A DNA stretch of 64,000 nucleotides, taken from Neobacillus sp. SuZ13. GTDB lineage: Bacteria > Bacillota > Bacilli > Bacillales > Cytobacillaceae. Under the pieces are notes generated by a model that saw only the letters and a program-made list of their open reading frames with translations, did no database searches and was not told where the DNA came from. This document shows positions 27,151 to 35,000 of this stretch, one piece after another; the stretch's first letter is position 1, and the number at the start of each line of letters is the position of its first letter. A program made the translations under genes and the position numbers. The stretch covers positions 3,147,501 through 3,211,500 of the forward strand of contig NZ_CP126107.1 in NCBI RefSeq assembly GCF_030123365.1, in the 5' to 3' direction.

Positions 27151-27645
27151 CTAAGCTATATTTTCCATTCTAATCATGAATTCTATATCTTCATTACGAA
27201 TGTTTAACAATCTTTCTAGTACTGCCAGCTTGGTGGTTGCTTCCTTGACTTCATATACATTTACAACATTATCACTCTTTAGGTTACGAATCATATCTGA
27301 GACAACTTCTTTAAAAGTTTGTGAATCAATCAATAAATAATGAATTAATTCTATTGCTGCTTCTTTTTCTTGTTTGTTTTTGATGGCAAAAATGCTTTGA
27401 ACATCAGGCTCTATTACAAAAAGAGATTGTAAATCATCTGAAATTCTTATAGTAACATAACTTGTTTTATTTCCATAATACTCATTATCCCTAATTCGAA
27501 TTAGATTAAGTCCAACCATAAATTCATAAAAAGGATTGTTCTTATCAAGGGTACGAAACATGTTAATTTCAATGTTTGATTTTTCTGCTATAAAGATTTC
27601 TTTTTCAAATTGAGTTTGAATTACTTTTGATTCTAACATTGTCAT
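27151..27645 (-). CDS. Unrecognised 164-residue protein
   Basis: No family recognised. The protein is acidic, lacks a signal peptide or membrane helix, and looks like a mixed alpha/beta fold, with a helical C-terminal half (about 90-164). It has only methionine and no cysteine. ATG 27645 follows a GGTAAGG-like site. It is flanked by strong terminators and faces cdaS; A/T-rich intergenic DNA (27646-27882) holds nothing else obvious. It is probably a real gene because its frame is uninterrupted and well positioned. Confidence 0.55.
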   Translation of the reverse strand: MTMLESKVIQTQFEKEIFIAEKSNIEINMFRTLDKNNPFYEFMVGLNLIRIRDNEYYGNKTSYVTIRISDDLQSLFVIEPDVQSIFAIKNKQEKEAAIELIHYLLIDSQTFKEVVSDMIRNLKSDNVVNVYEVKEATTKLAVLERLLNIRNEDIEFMIRMENIA

Positions 27646-27882
27646 TTTCCTTACCTCGCTTCTAAAAAAAATTTATATAAAAAGTAACATGTATACTTTT
27701 AGTAACCTAAATTCATTATAGTAAACATAAGATAATAAATCAACTATACTTGCTTAAGATTATGATGGTATGCTCTCATAAATAAAATTTAATCGCCGAA
27801 CTTATACTATTTCTAACAAGTATCGTAAACAATAGAAAAGTGGAATTAAAGGCTTTTAGCTAATAGTTGGAGGAATATTTAA

Positions 27883-28512
27883 ATGGAGAGTAATTGTGAT
27901 TTTTCACCGTTAAAGCAAAATTTGGAGGATGGTATTAAACATATAATTAATTTACTCGAAGCCAATTTAGATGTCCTAGCTAACGAAAACCACTGTGTAT
28001 TAGGGAGTTTAGAGGATGTAAAAGAGCATCTACTAAAAATTGAATCCATGGCGGCTTCTTTTTATTTAAATTGCTATTTATCATCCTTTACTGATACATA
28101 TAATGACTTATCTATCGCTGCTCAAATCCTATCGCAACAAAATCATGGTGCACTTATTATAGTTGAACGTAGTGATTCTGTTGATAATATTATCCAAAAA
28201 GGAACAACAATAGGAGCTATGGTGACACCAAAATTATTGGAAGCCATTTTTTATCCTGGAAATCCATTACATGATGGTGCAGTTTTAATACGGGGAAATA
28301 CAGTCGTCTCAGCAGCAAATGTACTTCCGCTAACAACTGTGTTAACTGGAGATAAGAAAATTGGAACACGGCACCGTGCAGCCCTAGGAATATCCGAAAA
28401 AAGCGATGCACTTGCTCTTGTTGTTTCTGAAGAAACGGGTAAAATTTCATTCGCGTTTGAGGGAAAGTTATATCCAATAAATACTAGAAACCCTATCTTG
28501 TTTAATGCATAA
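27883..28512 (+). CDS. cdaS: Sporulation-type diadenylate cyclase CdaS
   Basis: 209 residues. The N-terminal helices (about 10-65) form the regulatory part found only in CdaS, and the DAC domain (about 75-205) carries DGA at 131-133 and RHR at 163-165. It condenses two ATP into c-di-AMP. In B. subtilis CdaS is made in the forespore for germination. TTGGAGG precedes the ATG. I could not assign a sporulation promoter with confidence. The short downstream lipoprotein-like frame is the nearest neighbour. Confidence 0.93.
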   Translation: MESNCDFSPLKQNLEDGIKHIINLLEANLDVLANENHCVLGSLEDVKEHLLKIESMAASFYLNCYLSSFTDTYNDLSIAAQILSQQNHGALIIVERSDSVDNIIQKGTTIGAMVTPKLLEAIFYPGNPLHDGAVLIRGNTVVSAANVLPLTTVLTGDKKIGTRHRAALGISEKSDALALVVSEETGKISFAFEGKLYPINTRNPILFNA

Positions 28513-28542
28513 GAATAATTTTAAGATTAAGGATATAAATTT

Positions 28543-28638
28543 ATGGTAAAAAAACTAAAATGGTTATTAATTTCAGTTTGTATGATTTTGTTGACCCCAA
28601 GTTGTAAAGTTGTTATTGACTATGATGTAAATTTGTAA
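28543..28638 (+). CDS. 31-residue lipoprotein-like fragment
   Basis: A basic start, a hydrophobic run and the lipobox-like LLTPSC precede a stop after only 31 residues. A full lipoprotein would continue. Its last codons overlap the -35 of the MhqR-box promoter at 28616, so it looks like the end of an old gene replaced by the incoming doxX cassette. A weak AAGGAT site is present. It may be a real small lipoprotein, but truncation is more likely. Confidence 0.35.
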   Translation: MVKKLKWLLISVCMILLTPSCKVVIDYDVNL

Positions 28639-28661
28639 TAAAATTATCTCGAATTAGAGAT
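28616..28661 (+). promoter_or_regulatory. Sigma-A promoter with MhqR box for the doxX copy 2 genes
   Basis: -35 TTGACT (28616-28621), a 17-base spacer and -10 TAAAAT (28639-28644), followed directly by TATCTCGAATTAGAGAT (28645-28661). The geometry repeats that of the promoter at 16188. Confidence 0.75.
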
Positions 28662-28697
28662 TTATTAATTTGAGATATTTAACCAGGAGGTGTAATT

Positions 28698-28766
28698 ATG
28701 GAAAGGAAATGTACAAACCAGCCATTTTTGCTGCTAATGCAAACCTCAAAAGCCATATTTTTTTAA
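28698..28766 (+). other. Short reading frame with a strong ribosome site in the doxX leader
   Basis: AGGAGGTG stands six bases before ATG 28698, which opens 22 codons (MERKCTNQPFLLLMQTSKAI and 2 more residues). It lies between the two MhqR boxes. It may be a leader peptide or the start of a deleted gene; nothing recognisable. Confidence 0.35.
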
Positions 28767-28770
28767 TTAA

Positions 28771-28788
28771 TATCTTGAAATCAAGGTA
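28771..28788 (+). promoter_or_regulatory. Second, imperfect MhqR box before doxX copy 2
   Basis: TATCTTGAAATCAAGGTA, 21 bases before the doxX start, mirrors the two-box layout at 16217/16272. Confidence 0.6.
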
Positions 28789-28809
28789 AAAAATAGGAGG
28801 ATAAGTATA

Positions 28810-29214
28810 ATGATAAATATTGGATTATTAATTATTAGATTAGTGATTGGTTTGTCATTTATGGCTCATGGTGCACAGAAATTATTTGGCTGGTTTGGCG
28901 GCTATGGCTTGAAGGGTACAGGAGGCTGGATGGAATCACTTGGTTTGAAACCAGGTGTGATGATGGCCCTCATGGCAGGATTAGCAGAATTAATTGGGGG
29001 ATTATTGTTTACTTTGGGGCTTCTTACTCCTCTTGCAGCGACCATGATTGCTGCTACAATGGTAATGGCAATTGTAAAGGTTCATGCTGCTAATGGATAT
29101 TGGGCCACACAAAACGGATACGAATTAAATTTGACAATAATAGCAGTGGTAATTGGTCTAGCATTAATTGGACCTGGACAATATGCATTGGATGCTTTTT
29201 TATTCTTATTCTAA
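28810..29214 (+). CDS. DoxX-family membrane protein, copy 2
   Basis: 134 residues, a close paralogue of the protein at 16314 (shared MINIGLLIIRLVIG and GAQKLFGWFGGYGLKGTGGW). It has four membrane helices. It sits under the same two-box MhqR control, but no dioxygenase follows; the next gene is a third, more distant DoxX. A tandem arrangement of DoxX genes suggests a gene cassette duplicated inside the island. Confidence 0.85.
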   Translation: MINIGLLIIRLVIGLSFMAHGAQKLFGWFGGYGLKGTGGWMESLGLKPGVMMALMAGLAELIGGLLFTLGLLTPLAATMIAATMVMAIVKVHAANGYWATQNGYELNLTIIAVVIGLALIGPGQYALDAFLFLF

Positions 29215-29313
29215 AATATCCTTAATTAGAGAATCTCAATTTTAAAATTACTGCAACATGGTAACGACCACATTTTATTACTAAATAATATAAATTAAAG
29301 GGGAATTACGAAA

Positions 29314-29733
29314 ATGTTAAAGAATGAAATTGGAGCGCTTATTTTACGAATTACATTAGGAGCAATATTTTTTATTCATGGAGTTGTAAAGTTTCAAGGC
29401 GGAATAGAGAATATAGTTGGCTGGTTTGAAAGTCTTGGCTTACCAGGAGCTACCGCATATGGAGTTGCATTACTCGAAATTATTGGGGGTATTCTTCTAA
29501 TCATTGGCTTGGCAACAAGACTAGTTGCAGCTTTGTTTGCATTATTAATGATAGGAGCAACAGTAAAAGTAAAATTAGCAATTAGGTTTTTAGGAAATGG
29601 TCAAATGGCTGGCTATGAATTAGATTTAGCATTCTTAGCTATTGCGGTATATCTAGTCATTAGTGGAAGCAAGTTATTCTCATTAAGTAAACTAATATTT
29701 CATAGGGATTCATCAAACGCAAAAGCTATTTAA
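29314..29733 (+). CDS. DoxX-family membrane protein, copy 3 (CatD-like)
   Basis: 139 residues with four membrane helices and the motifs FIHGVVKFQGGIENIVGWF and ALLEIIGGILLIIGL. It resembles B. subtilis CatD (YfiD), which pairs with a catechol dioxygenase under CatR/YodB. The HxlR regulator next door (29928) fits that pairing, but catE is absent here. A GGGG ribosome site precedes ATG 29314. Placement 100 bases after copy 2 suggests cotranscription. Confidence 0.83.
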   Translation: MLKNEIGALILRITLGAIFFIHGVVKFQGGIENIVGWFESLGLPGATAYGVALLEIIGGILLIIGLATRLVAALFALLMIGATVKVKLAIRFLGNGQMAGYELDLAFLAIAVYLVISGSKLFSLSKLIFHRDSSNAKAI

Positions 29734-29804
29734 TATAAATAGGAATTTTGAATTAGAAGTAGCAAAAAAATTAGCTCCAATAACAGTATAATAATGAAGT
29801 AAAC

Positions 29805-29850
29805 AAAGAGAAAGGCGCTTGGAATTGAATCCCAGCGCCTTTCTCTTTTA
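29805..29850. terminator. Strong terminator after the DoxX genes
   Basis: AAAGAGAAAGGCGCTTGG pairs with CCAGCGCCTTTCTCTTT (one mismatch), with a T run. It can also serve the minus-strand HxlR gene. Confidence 0.85.
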
Positions 29851-29927
29851 TTCGAAGTGTCGATTAATATTTTGACATTTTTTGATAAGGGCAGTAACGA
29901 GCTTTTCCTCATTTCGGGTCTTTTAAT

Positions 29928-30239
29928 TTACAACCATTTATCTGCCCATTCTTCCAAAGCTTTGAGTGATCGTCCGAGTTCTGTCCCTTTTTTGGTTAAT
30001 GAATATTCAGTCCGTACAGGACGGTCTGCAATAACATTTCTAAGCACAATTCCATTTTCCTCGAGCTCTTTCATCCGTTCATTTAAAACTCTTTTACTTA
30101 AGTCGGGAATGAAGGCATGAATTTCACTGAATCTTTTTGGCTCCTTTATTAATGTATGAATAATTAGGCCAATCCATTTCTTCCCCATAATATGGTAGCA
30201 TTCTTCAACTTTATTACATAATTTATTTTCTGTATCCAT
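29928..30239 (-). CDS. HxlR-family regulator, CatR/YodB-like redox sensor
   Basis: 103 residues with the HxlR winged helix fold; LSKRVLNERMKELEENGIV is the recognition-helix region, and RPVRTEYSLTKKG the wing. Cys8 near the N-terminus (KLCNKVEECYHIMGKKW) matches the thiol that senses quinones and diamide in YodB and CatR. It probably controls the CatD-like gene next door. ATG 30239 has GAGGTG upstream. The 390-base gap to cstR holds its promoter, not mapped here. Confidence 0.82.
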   Translation of the reverse strand: MDTENKLCNKVEECYHIMGKKWIGLIIHTLIKEPKRFSEIHAFIPDLSKRVLNERMKELEENGIVLRNVIADRPVRTEYSLTKKGTELGRSLKALEEWADKWL

Positions 30240-30475
30240 TTATCAACACCTCAAATAGTATCTTGGTTATTTTTAATAACTATATGATAATAATAACAAA
30301 GTCAGTTGTTAAAATAAAGTATTTACTGGAACAAAATTACCAAATGAATAGAATTTATACTATTTGTTCAATTTGACACAGATAAATTGATTGCTAATTT
30401 TATAAAAGTTAATATGGTGATTTTCTTAATATTAGTGTTTTTAATTCTTAAAAAGAGAACCCTAAAATGAGTCTA

Positions 30476-30502
30476 TTGACTTTATACCTATAGGGGTATA
30501 AT
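30476..30502 (+). promoter_or_regulatory. CstR-operator promoter of cstR
   Basis: -35 TTGACT (30476-30481) and -10 TATAAT (30497-30502) flank the operator TATACCTATAGGGGTATA (30483-30500). The ATACC...GGTAT pattern is that of CsoR/CstR operators. Confidence 0.7.
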
Positions 30503-30544
30503 ATAGAGCTTGTCAATGACATCGTTTCATTGAAGGAGGCTTAA

Positions 30545-30610
30545 ATGACATGTTTAATTTTAACAGTTATCATTTTACCCCCTAACTTACAGATATTTAA
30601 TAGAAAATAA
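30545..30610 (+). other. Possible leader peptide in the cstR 5' region
   Basis: An AAGGAGG ribosome site is five bases before ATG 30545. The 21-codon hydrophobic peptide (MTCLILTVIILPPNLQIFNR and one residue) contains Cys3. It ends 22 bases before cstR. Its strong site suggests it is translated; no known match. Confidence 0.45.
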
Positions 30611-30631
30611 TTTTTTAAGGAGGTAAAAAAC

Positions 30632-30895
30632 ATGGAGTATACTGATCAAATGAAAAATAGGGTAAAACGCATTGAAGGACAGTTAAGAGGAATCTTAAAA
30701 ATGATGGATGAAAACAAGGACTGCAAAGAAGTTATCACCCAGTTATCTGCAACTAGAAGTGCCATTGATCGGACCATCGGTGTAATTGTTAGTTCCAATT
30801 TGGTGGATTGTGTCCAAAAAGCAGAAACTCAAGGGGAAAAAAGCATGGAAGAATTAGTAAAGGAAGCTGTTAATCTGCTAGTAAAAAGCCGATAA
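30632..30895 (+). CDS. cstR: CsoR-like persulfide sensor CstR
   Basis: 87 residues of the DUF156 family, all-helical. Cys31 and Cys60 are present, while the CsoR copper-binding His is Asn56 (SNLVDC), so it is a CstR-type sensor of persulfides rather than a copper sensor. Downstream genes are all sulfur-transfer proteins, which supports this. AAGGAGG precedes the ATG. It would bind the ATACC...GGTAT sites at 30483, 30933, 30991, 31881 and 32579. Confidence 0.85.
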   Translation: MEYTDQMKNRVKRIEGQLRGILKMMDENKDCKEVITQLSATRSAIDRTIGVIVSSNLVDCVQKAETQGEKSMEELVKEAVNLLVKSR

Positions 30896-30902
30896 AAAAG
30901 GG

Positions 30903-30950
30903 TTGACACCCTCTTTTATTTTTACTAATATTAATACCCATGGGGGTAAA
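30903..30950 (+). promoter_or_regulatory. Promoter and CstR operator before the DsrE gene
   Basis: -35 TTGACA (30903-30908), 17-base spacer, -10 TAATAT (30926-30931), then AATACCCATGGGGGTAAA (30933-30950). The operator covers the likely transcription start. Confidence 0.7.
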
Positions 30951-30990
30951 ATCAATACTTTGGATTAAGAAATATTTTTTTGATTTAATA

Positions 30991-31010
30991 AATACCTATA
31001 CGGGTATAGG
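30991..31010 (+). promoter_or_regulatory. Second CstR operator before the DsrE gene
   Basis: AATACCTATACGGGTATAGG, 29 bases before the ATG of the DsrE-family gene. Confidence 0.65.
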
Positions 31011-31038
31011 TAGATAATTACACCTAGGAGGACATAAC

Positions 31039-31518
31039 ATGACAGAAAAGAAAAAAACTACAATTGTATTATTTAGTGGAGATTATGATAAAGCGATGGC
31101 TGCTTATATTATCGCAAATGGAGCAGCTGCTTACGATCATGAAGTAACGATTTTCCATACATTTTGGGGATTAAATGCACTTCGTAAAGATGAACATATT
31201 CACGTAAGAAAAGGCTTCATGGAAAAGATTTTTGGAAAAATGATGCCTAGAGGAGCTGATAAAATGGGTCTATCGAAAATGAACTTTGCAGGAATTGGTC
31301 CTAAAATGATTAAAGATATTATGAAAAAGCATAATGCATTGCCATTAACACAATTAATCGAAATGGCTCAAGAGCAGGATGTAAAACTTGTAGCATGTAC
31401 CATGACCATGGATTTGTTAGGTCTTAAACAAGAAGAACTATTAGATAAAATTGAGTATGCAGGGGTTGCTGCGTATTTAGGAGATGCAGAAGAAGGTAAT
31501 GTTAATCTGTTTATTTAA
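31039..31518 (+). CDS. DsrE/DsrF/DrsH-like sulfur carrier (YrkE-like)
   Basis: 159 residues. A Rossmann-like DsrE fold begins TTIVLFSGDYDKAMAAYIIA, and Cys120 sits in VACTMTMDLLG, the conserved persulfide-carrying loop. It resembles YrkE of B. subtilis. It probably accepts and passes on sulfane sulfur to the rhodanese and TusA proteins that follow. AGGAGG precedes the ATG. Confidence 0.83.
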   Translation: MTEKKKTTIVLFSGDYDKAMAAYIIANGAAAYDHEVTIFHTFWGLNALRKDEHIHVRKGFMEKIFGKMMPRGADKMGLSKMNFAGIGPKMIKDIMKKHNALPLTQLIEMAQEQDVKLVACTMTMDLLGLKQEELLDKIEYAGVAAYLGDAEEGNVNLFI

Positions 31519-31568
31519 AACAGGGAGGAGTGCATGGCACTGAACAAAAATAACAGGAGGAACGATAG

Positions 31569-31865
31569 ATGAGACAAATGACTGCAAAAGAGGTTGAAAC
31601 ATTACTAAACGAAGGAAAGAAATTAAATATCATTGATGTTCGTGAGGTGGCTGAGGTTGCTTCTGGCAGAATACCAGGTGCTGTAAACATTCCATTAGGA
31701 TTAGTTGAATTTCGGATGCCTGATTTAGATAAATCCAAAGAATATATTATGGTATGCCAGTCAGGGGGCAGAAGTGGTCGAGCTACACAATTCCTTGAAA
31801 GCTATGGATTTAAGGTGATTAACATGGTTGGTGGGATGCTTGCATGGGAAAGTAAAGTTGAATAA
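31569..31865 (+). CDS. Single-domain rhodanese (sulfurtransferase)
   Basis: 98 residues, one rhodanese domain with active loop CQSGGRS at 63-69. It moves sulfane sulfur from donors such as glutathione or bacillithiol persulfide. An AGGAGG site lies 11 bases before ATG 31569. It is 50 bases after the DsrE gene and part of the persulfide cluster. Confidence 0.88.
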   Translation: MRQMTAKEVETLLNEGKKLNIIDVREVAEVASGRIPGAVNIPLGLVEFRMPDLDKSKEYIMVCQSGGRSGRATQFLESYGFKVINMVGGMLAWESKVE

Positions 31866-31880
31866 ATTTTATAAAAAAAT

Positions 31881-31898
31881 AATACCCTTGTAGGTATA
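31881..31898 (+). promoter_or_regulatory. CstR-like operator before the TusA-rhodanese gene
   Basis: AATACCCTTGTAGGTATA, imperfect ATACC/GGTAT palindrome just before the AGGAGG of the next gene. Confidence 0.55.
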
Positions 31899-31915
31899 TA
31901 AACAGGAGGTCTATC

Positions 31916-32488
31916 ATGAATCACATAAAAGCAAACGTAATGTTAGATGCGATAGGATTAGCATGTCCAATGCCGATTGTTAAAACAAAAAAGGCGATGA
32001 ATAACTTGGTAGAAGGGCAAGTATTAGAAGTCCAAGCAACGGATAAAGGCTCCAAAGCCGATATGAAAGCATGGGCTGAGAGTTCTGGGCATCAATATTT
32101 GGGAACCATCGAAGAAGGCGAAGTATTAAAGCACTACCTTCGCAAATCTTCTAATGATGAATCCAATGAAAGAAATCATCCAAATGTAATAAATAATGAA
32201 GAACTTGAAAAAAAGCTGGATTCAAATGAAAACATCGTCGTAATCGATGTAAGAGAAGCTGTAGAATATGCTTTCCATCATATTCCTAACGCGATCTCCA
32301 TTCCATTAGGTGAATTGGAAGAGAGAATAAATGAATTAAACAAACAAGATCAAATTATTGTCATCTGCCGAACAGGAAACCGCAGTGATCTTGCTGCACA
32401 AAAATTAGTCGATAAAGGTTTTACAAGCGTAATTAATGTTGTTCCAGGAATGAGCCAGTGGACAGGTGACACAACAGGTATCAGTTAA
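31916..32488 (+). CDS. TusA-rhodanese fusion (YrkF/CstA-like)
   Basis: 190 residues with an N-terminal TusA domain (Cys17 in CPMP) and a C-terminal rhodanese domain (about 95-185, active loop CRTGNRS with Cys151). The two domains let one protein pass persulfide between its own cysteines. It resembles CstA and YrkF. It follows the operator at 31881 with CAGGAGGT. Part of the CstR regulon. Confidence 0.88.
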   Translation: MNHIKANVMLDAIGLACPMPIVKTKKAMNNLVEGQVLEVQATDKGSKADMKAWAESSGHQYLGTIEEGEVLKHYLRKSSNDESNERNHPNVINNEELEKKLDSNENIVVIDVREAVEYAFHHIPNAISIPLGELEERINELNKQDQIIVICRTGNRSDLAAQKLVDKGFTSVINVVPGMSQWTGDTTGIS

Positions 32489-32578
32489 TCATGGTATTCG
32501 GTTTGATCCTGATAGCATAATGTTGACACTTAAGAATTTGATAGCAGATTTATGGATCAGATATTTTTTTAAATTAAA

Positions 32579-32597
32579 TAATACCATGGGGGGTAAA
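32579..32597 (+). promoter_or_regulatory. CstR-like operator overlapping the ribosome site
   Basis: AATACCATGGGGGGTAAAT lies at 32579-32597, and the ATG starts at 32603. The G run of the operator is the only Shine-Dalgarno sequence, so DNA or RNA level control could share these bases. Confidence 0.6.
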
Positions 32598-32602
32598 TAG
32601 AG

Positions 32603-33730
32603 ATGGCCGTAAATGAAATGACTTCTAAAGAGGTAACGAAAAAGGTTTTTAATAAAGAAGAGTTATTTATCTTTGATGTGCGTAATGAAAGTGATTTTAT
32701 AGATTGGAAAATTGAAGGCGAAAATTTTGAGTATTTAAATATTCCTTATTTCGAATTACTAGATGGTGTTGAAGAAATCATTGATAAAATTCCTACTGAT
32801 AAAGAGGTATTAGTGGTGTGTGCAAAAGAAGGATCATCTGTTATGGTAGCAGAACTGCTTTCAGATGAAGGGTTAAACGTGTCATACCTAAAGAATGGAA
32901 TGAAAGCATGGAGTGAACATTTAGAACCAGTAAAAGTGGGAGATCTAAATGATGGTGGCGAAATTTATCAATTTGTTCGAATAGGTAAAGGCTGTTTATC
33001 TTACATGGTTGTTTCAAACGGTGAAGCAGCACTGATCGATGCAACCCGTATGACCGATACCTATCTTGATTTTGCGAAAAGGATCGGTGCAAAAATTACT
33101 CATGTATTTGATACGCACCTTCATGCTGACCATATTTCTGGTGGGCGAACAATTGCAGAGAAAACTGGAGCAACCTACTGGCTTCCACCAAAGGATGCAA
33201 CAGACGTAACCTTTGATTATCAAGCATTAGAAGACGGAAATGACATTACAATCGGCAATACGACAATTAATATTCAAGCATTATATTCTCCTGGTCACAC
33301 GATTGGCTCTACTTCCTTTGTTGTGGATGAAAAGTTCCTGTTATCAGGTGATATTTTATTCATTGATTCAATTGGAAGACCTGACCTAGCAGGTAAAGCA
33401 GAGGATTGGGTAAGTGATTTAAGAGAATCTCTATATAAACGTTACAGAGAATTATCAGAAGAACTTATCGTTCTGCCAGCCCACTTTATGATTGTTGATG
33501 AGTTAAATGATGATGGAAGTATCTCAGAAAAATTGGGGACACTTTTTGCCAAAAATCACGGGCTCAATATTGAAGATGAAAATGAATTTAGAAAACTGGT
33601 GACTGAAAACTTACCAGCACAACCAAATGCGTACCAAGAAATTCGTCAAACGAATATGGGGAAAATTAATCCAGATATTGATCACCAGCGAGAAATGGAA
33701 ATTGGACCAAACCGCTGTGCCGTTCGTTAA
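32603..33730 (+). CDS. Rhodanese-persulfide dioxygenase fusion (CstB/YrkH-like)
   Basis: 375 residues. An N-terminal rhodanese domain (about 5-110, Cys73 in VVCAKEGSS) precedes an ETHE1-type metallo-beta-lactamase domain (about 115-375). That domain has the iron motif THLHADH at 171-177 and a later HTIGS and PAHF. It oxidises low-molecular-weight persulfides to sulfite and thiol. Here the rhodanese is N-terminal, as in B. subtilis YrkH. The domain order is opposite to that of S. aureus CstB. Confidence 0.87.
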   Translation: MAVNEMTSKEVTKKVFNKEELFIFDVRNESDFIDWKIEGENFEYLNIPYFELLDGVEEIIDKIPTDKEVLVVCAKEGSSVMVAELLSDEGLNVSYLKNGMKAWSEHLEPVKVGDLNDGGEIYQFVRIGKGCLSYMVVSNGEAALIDATRMTDTYLDFAKRIGAKITHVFDTHLHADHISGGRTIAEKTGATYWLPPKDATDVTFDYQALEDGNDITIGNTTINIQALYSPGHTIGSTSFVVDEKFLLSGDILFIDSIGRPDLAGKAEDWVSDLRESLYKRYRELSEELIVLPAHFMIVDELNDDGSISEKLGTLFAKNHGLNIEDENEFRKLVTENLPAQPNAYQEIRQTNMGKINPDIDHQREMEIGPNRCAVR

Positions 33731-33756
33731 GCTTAAAAATAGGAGGGAATATTGAA

Positions 33757-33984
33757 ATGGAAGCAACAAAAGTATTAGATGCAAAAGGATTAGCATGCCC
33801 AATGCCAATTATAAAAACAAAAAAAGCCATTGGGGAACTAGAACCCGGTCAAGTTTTAGAAGTCCACACAACTGATAAAGGAGCAAAAAATGACCTAACC
33901 GCCTGGGCTAAATCGGGTGGACACGAGTTATTAAAACATGAAGAAGAAAATGAAGTGTTAAAATTCTGGATTAAAAAAGGTTAA
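33757..33984 (+). CDS. TusA-family sulfur carrier (YrkI-like)
   Basis: 75 residues, one TusA domain with Cys14 in [14 protein letters not shown]. It is nearly the same in sequence as the TusA part of the gene at 31916 (TKKA, VLEVTDKG and WAKSGGHE motifs), so one arose by duplication. It relays sulfur. AGGAGG precedes the start. Confidence 0.88.
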   Translation: MEATKVLDAKGLACPMPIIKTKKAIGELEPGQVLEVHTTDKGAKNDLTAWAKSGGHELLKHEEENEVLKFWIKKG

Positions 33985-33992
33985 AAATAATG

Positions 33993-34016
33993 GGGAACCA
34001 ATCAAGGTTCCCTTTT
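33993..34016 (+). terminator. Hairpin inside the sulfur operon
   Basis: GGGAACC and GGTTCCC arms with TTTT, between the TusA and TauE genes. It may act as a partial terminator or an RNA stabiliser. Confidence 0.6.
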
Positions 34017-34033
34017 CTAAAGAGGAGGACATC

Positions 34034-34810
34034 ATGGATAGTAGCTTAATGATTACGATCTTCCTAGTTGGGTTTGTAGGCTCTTTTATTTCTGGGATGT
34101 TAGGGATAGGTGGAGCTATCATCAACTATCCGATGTTGTTATATATTCCAGTCATGCTTGGTATGGGGCAGTTTACAGCACATGAAGTTACAGGTATTAC
34201 AGCCATCCAAGTGTTTTTTGCAACAATTGGTGGTGTTTTGGCTTACCGTAAGGGTGGTTATATAAATAAAACACTGATTGCTTACATGGGAATTAGTATT
34301 CTGATTGGAAGTTTAATTGGGGGATTCGGCTCTACGCACATGTCGGAAAGCGGAATTAATATCGTGTATGGAATTTTAGCGTTAATTGCCGTTATCATGA
34401 TGTTTGTACCGAAAAAAGGAATTGATGACAATCCTCTGGAACAATTTAAATTTAATAAGTGGAATGCAGCACTATTCGCCTTTGTCGTGGGGATTGGAGC
34501 TGGCATTGTAGGGGCAGGGGGTGCTTTTCTGTTAGTGCCTATTATGCTTGTTGTGTTAAAGATTCCAACAAGGATGACCATTGCCAGTTCCTTAGCTATT
34601 ACACTTATTTCATCGATTGGGGCTGTTTCCGGTAAAATAGCGACAGGACAAGTGCCAATTTTACCTTCACTTATTATGGTTGTTGCTAGTTTAATTGCTT
34701 CACCAATAGGAGCAAATGCTGGAAAAAGAATGAATACCAAAGTGTTGCAAATCATTTTGGGGAGTTTAATTTTGGCTACTGCAGTGAAGACATGGATAGG
34801 AATTTTATAA
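34034..34810 (+). CDS. TauE/SafE-family sulfite exporter (YrkJ-like)
   Basis: 258 residues with about eight membrane helices and the paired signatures [16 protein letters not shown] (about 19-34) and [17 protein letters not shown] (about 153-169), typical of the family. It probably exports sulfite made by the dioxygenase at 32603. AGAGGAGG precedes the ATG. It is the last gene of the persulfide cluster. Confidence 0.87.
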   Translation: MDSSLMITIFLVGFVGSFISGMLGIGGAIINYPMLLYIPVMLGMGQFTAHEVTGITAIQVFFATIGGVLAYRKGGYINKTLIAYMGISILIGSLIGGFGSTHMSESGINIVYGILALIAVIMMFVPKKGIDDNPLEQFKFNKWNAALFAFVVGIGAGIVGAGGAFLLVPIMLVVLKIPTRMTIASSLAITLISSIGAVSGKIATGQVPILPSLIMVVASLIASPIGANAGKRMNTKVLQIILGSLILATAVKTWIGIL

Positions 34811-34848
34811 CCTTTGAGTCTATTTAAACTATTTTCTCTAATGATTAA

Positions 34849-34874
34849 AGGAGCTTCCAGTGTTGGTAGCTCCT
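34849..34874 (+). terminator. Hairpin after the sulfite exporter
   Basis: AGGAGCT and AGCTCCT arms, 12-base loop, no strong T run; a weak terminator. Confidence 0.4.
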
Positions 34875-35000
34875 AATTGTTGAATTAACGAACCAATGAA
34901 TAATCATTGCATTAATCTAATTCCTATTTAACCATGACCCCGTTTGTTCAGCGATTACACAGCAGGCAATGGCATTCCATTTTTAAATAGCCATAGAGCA

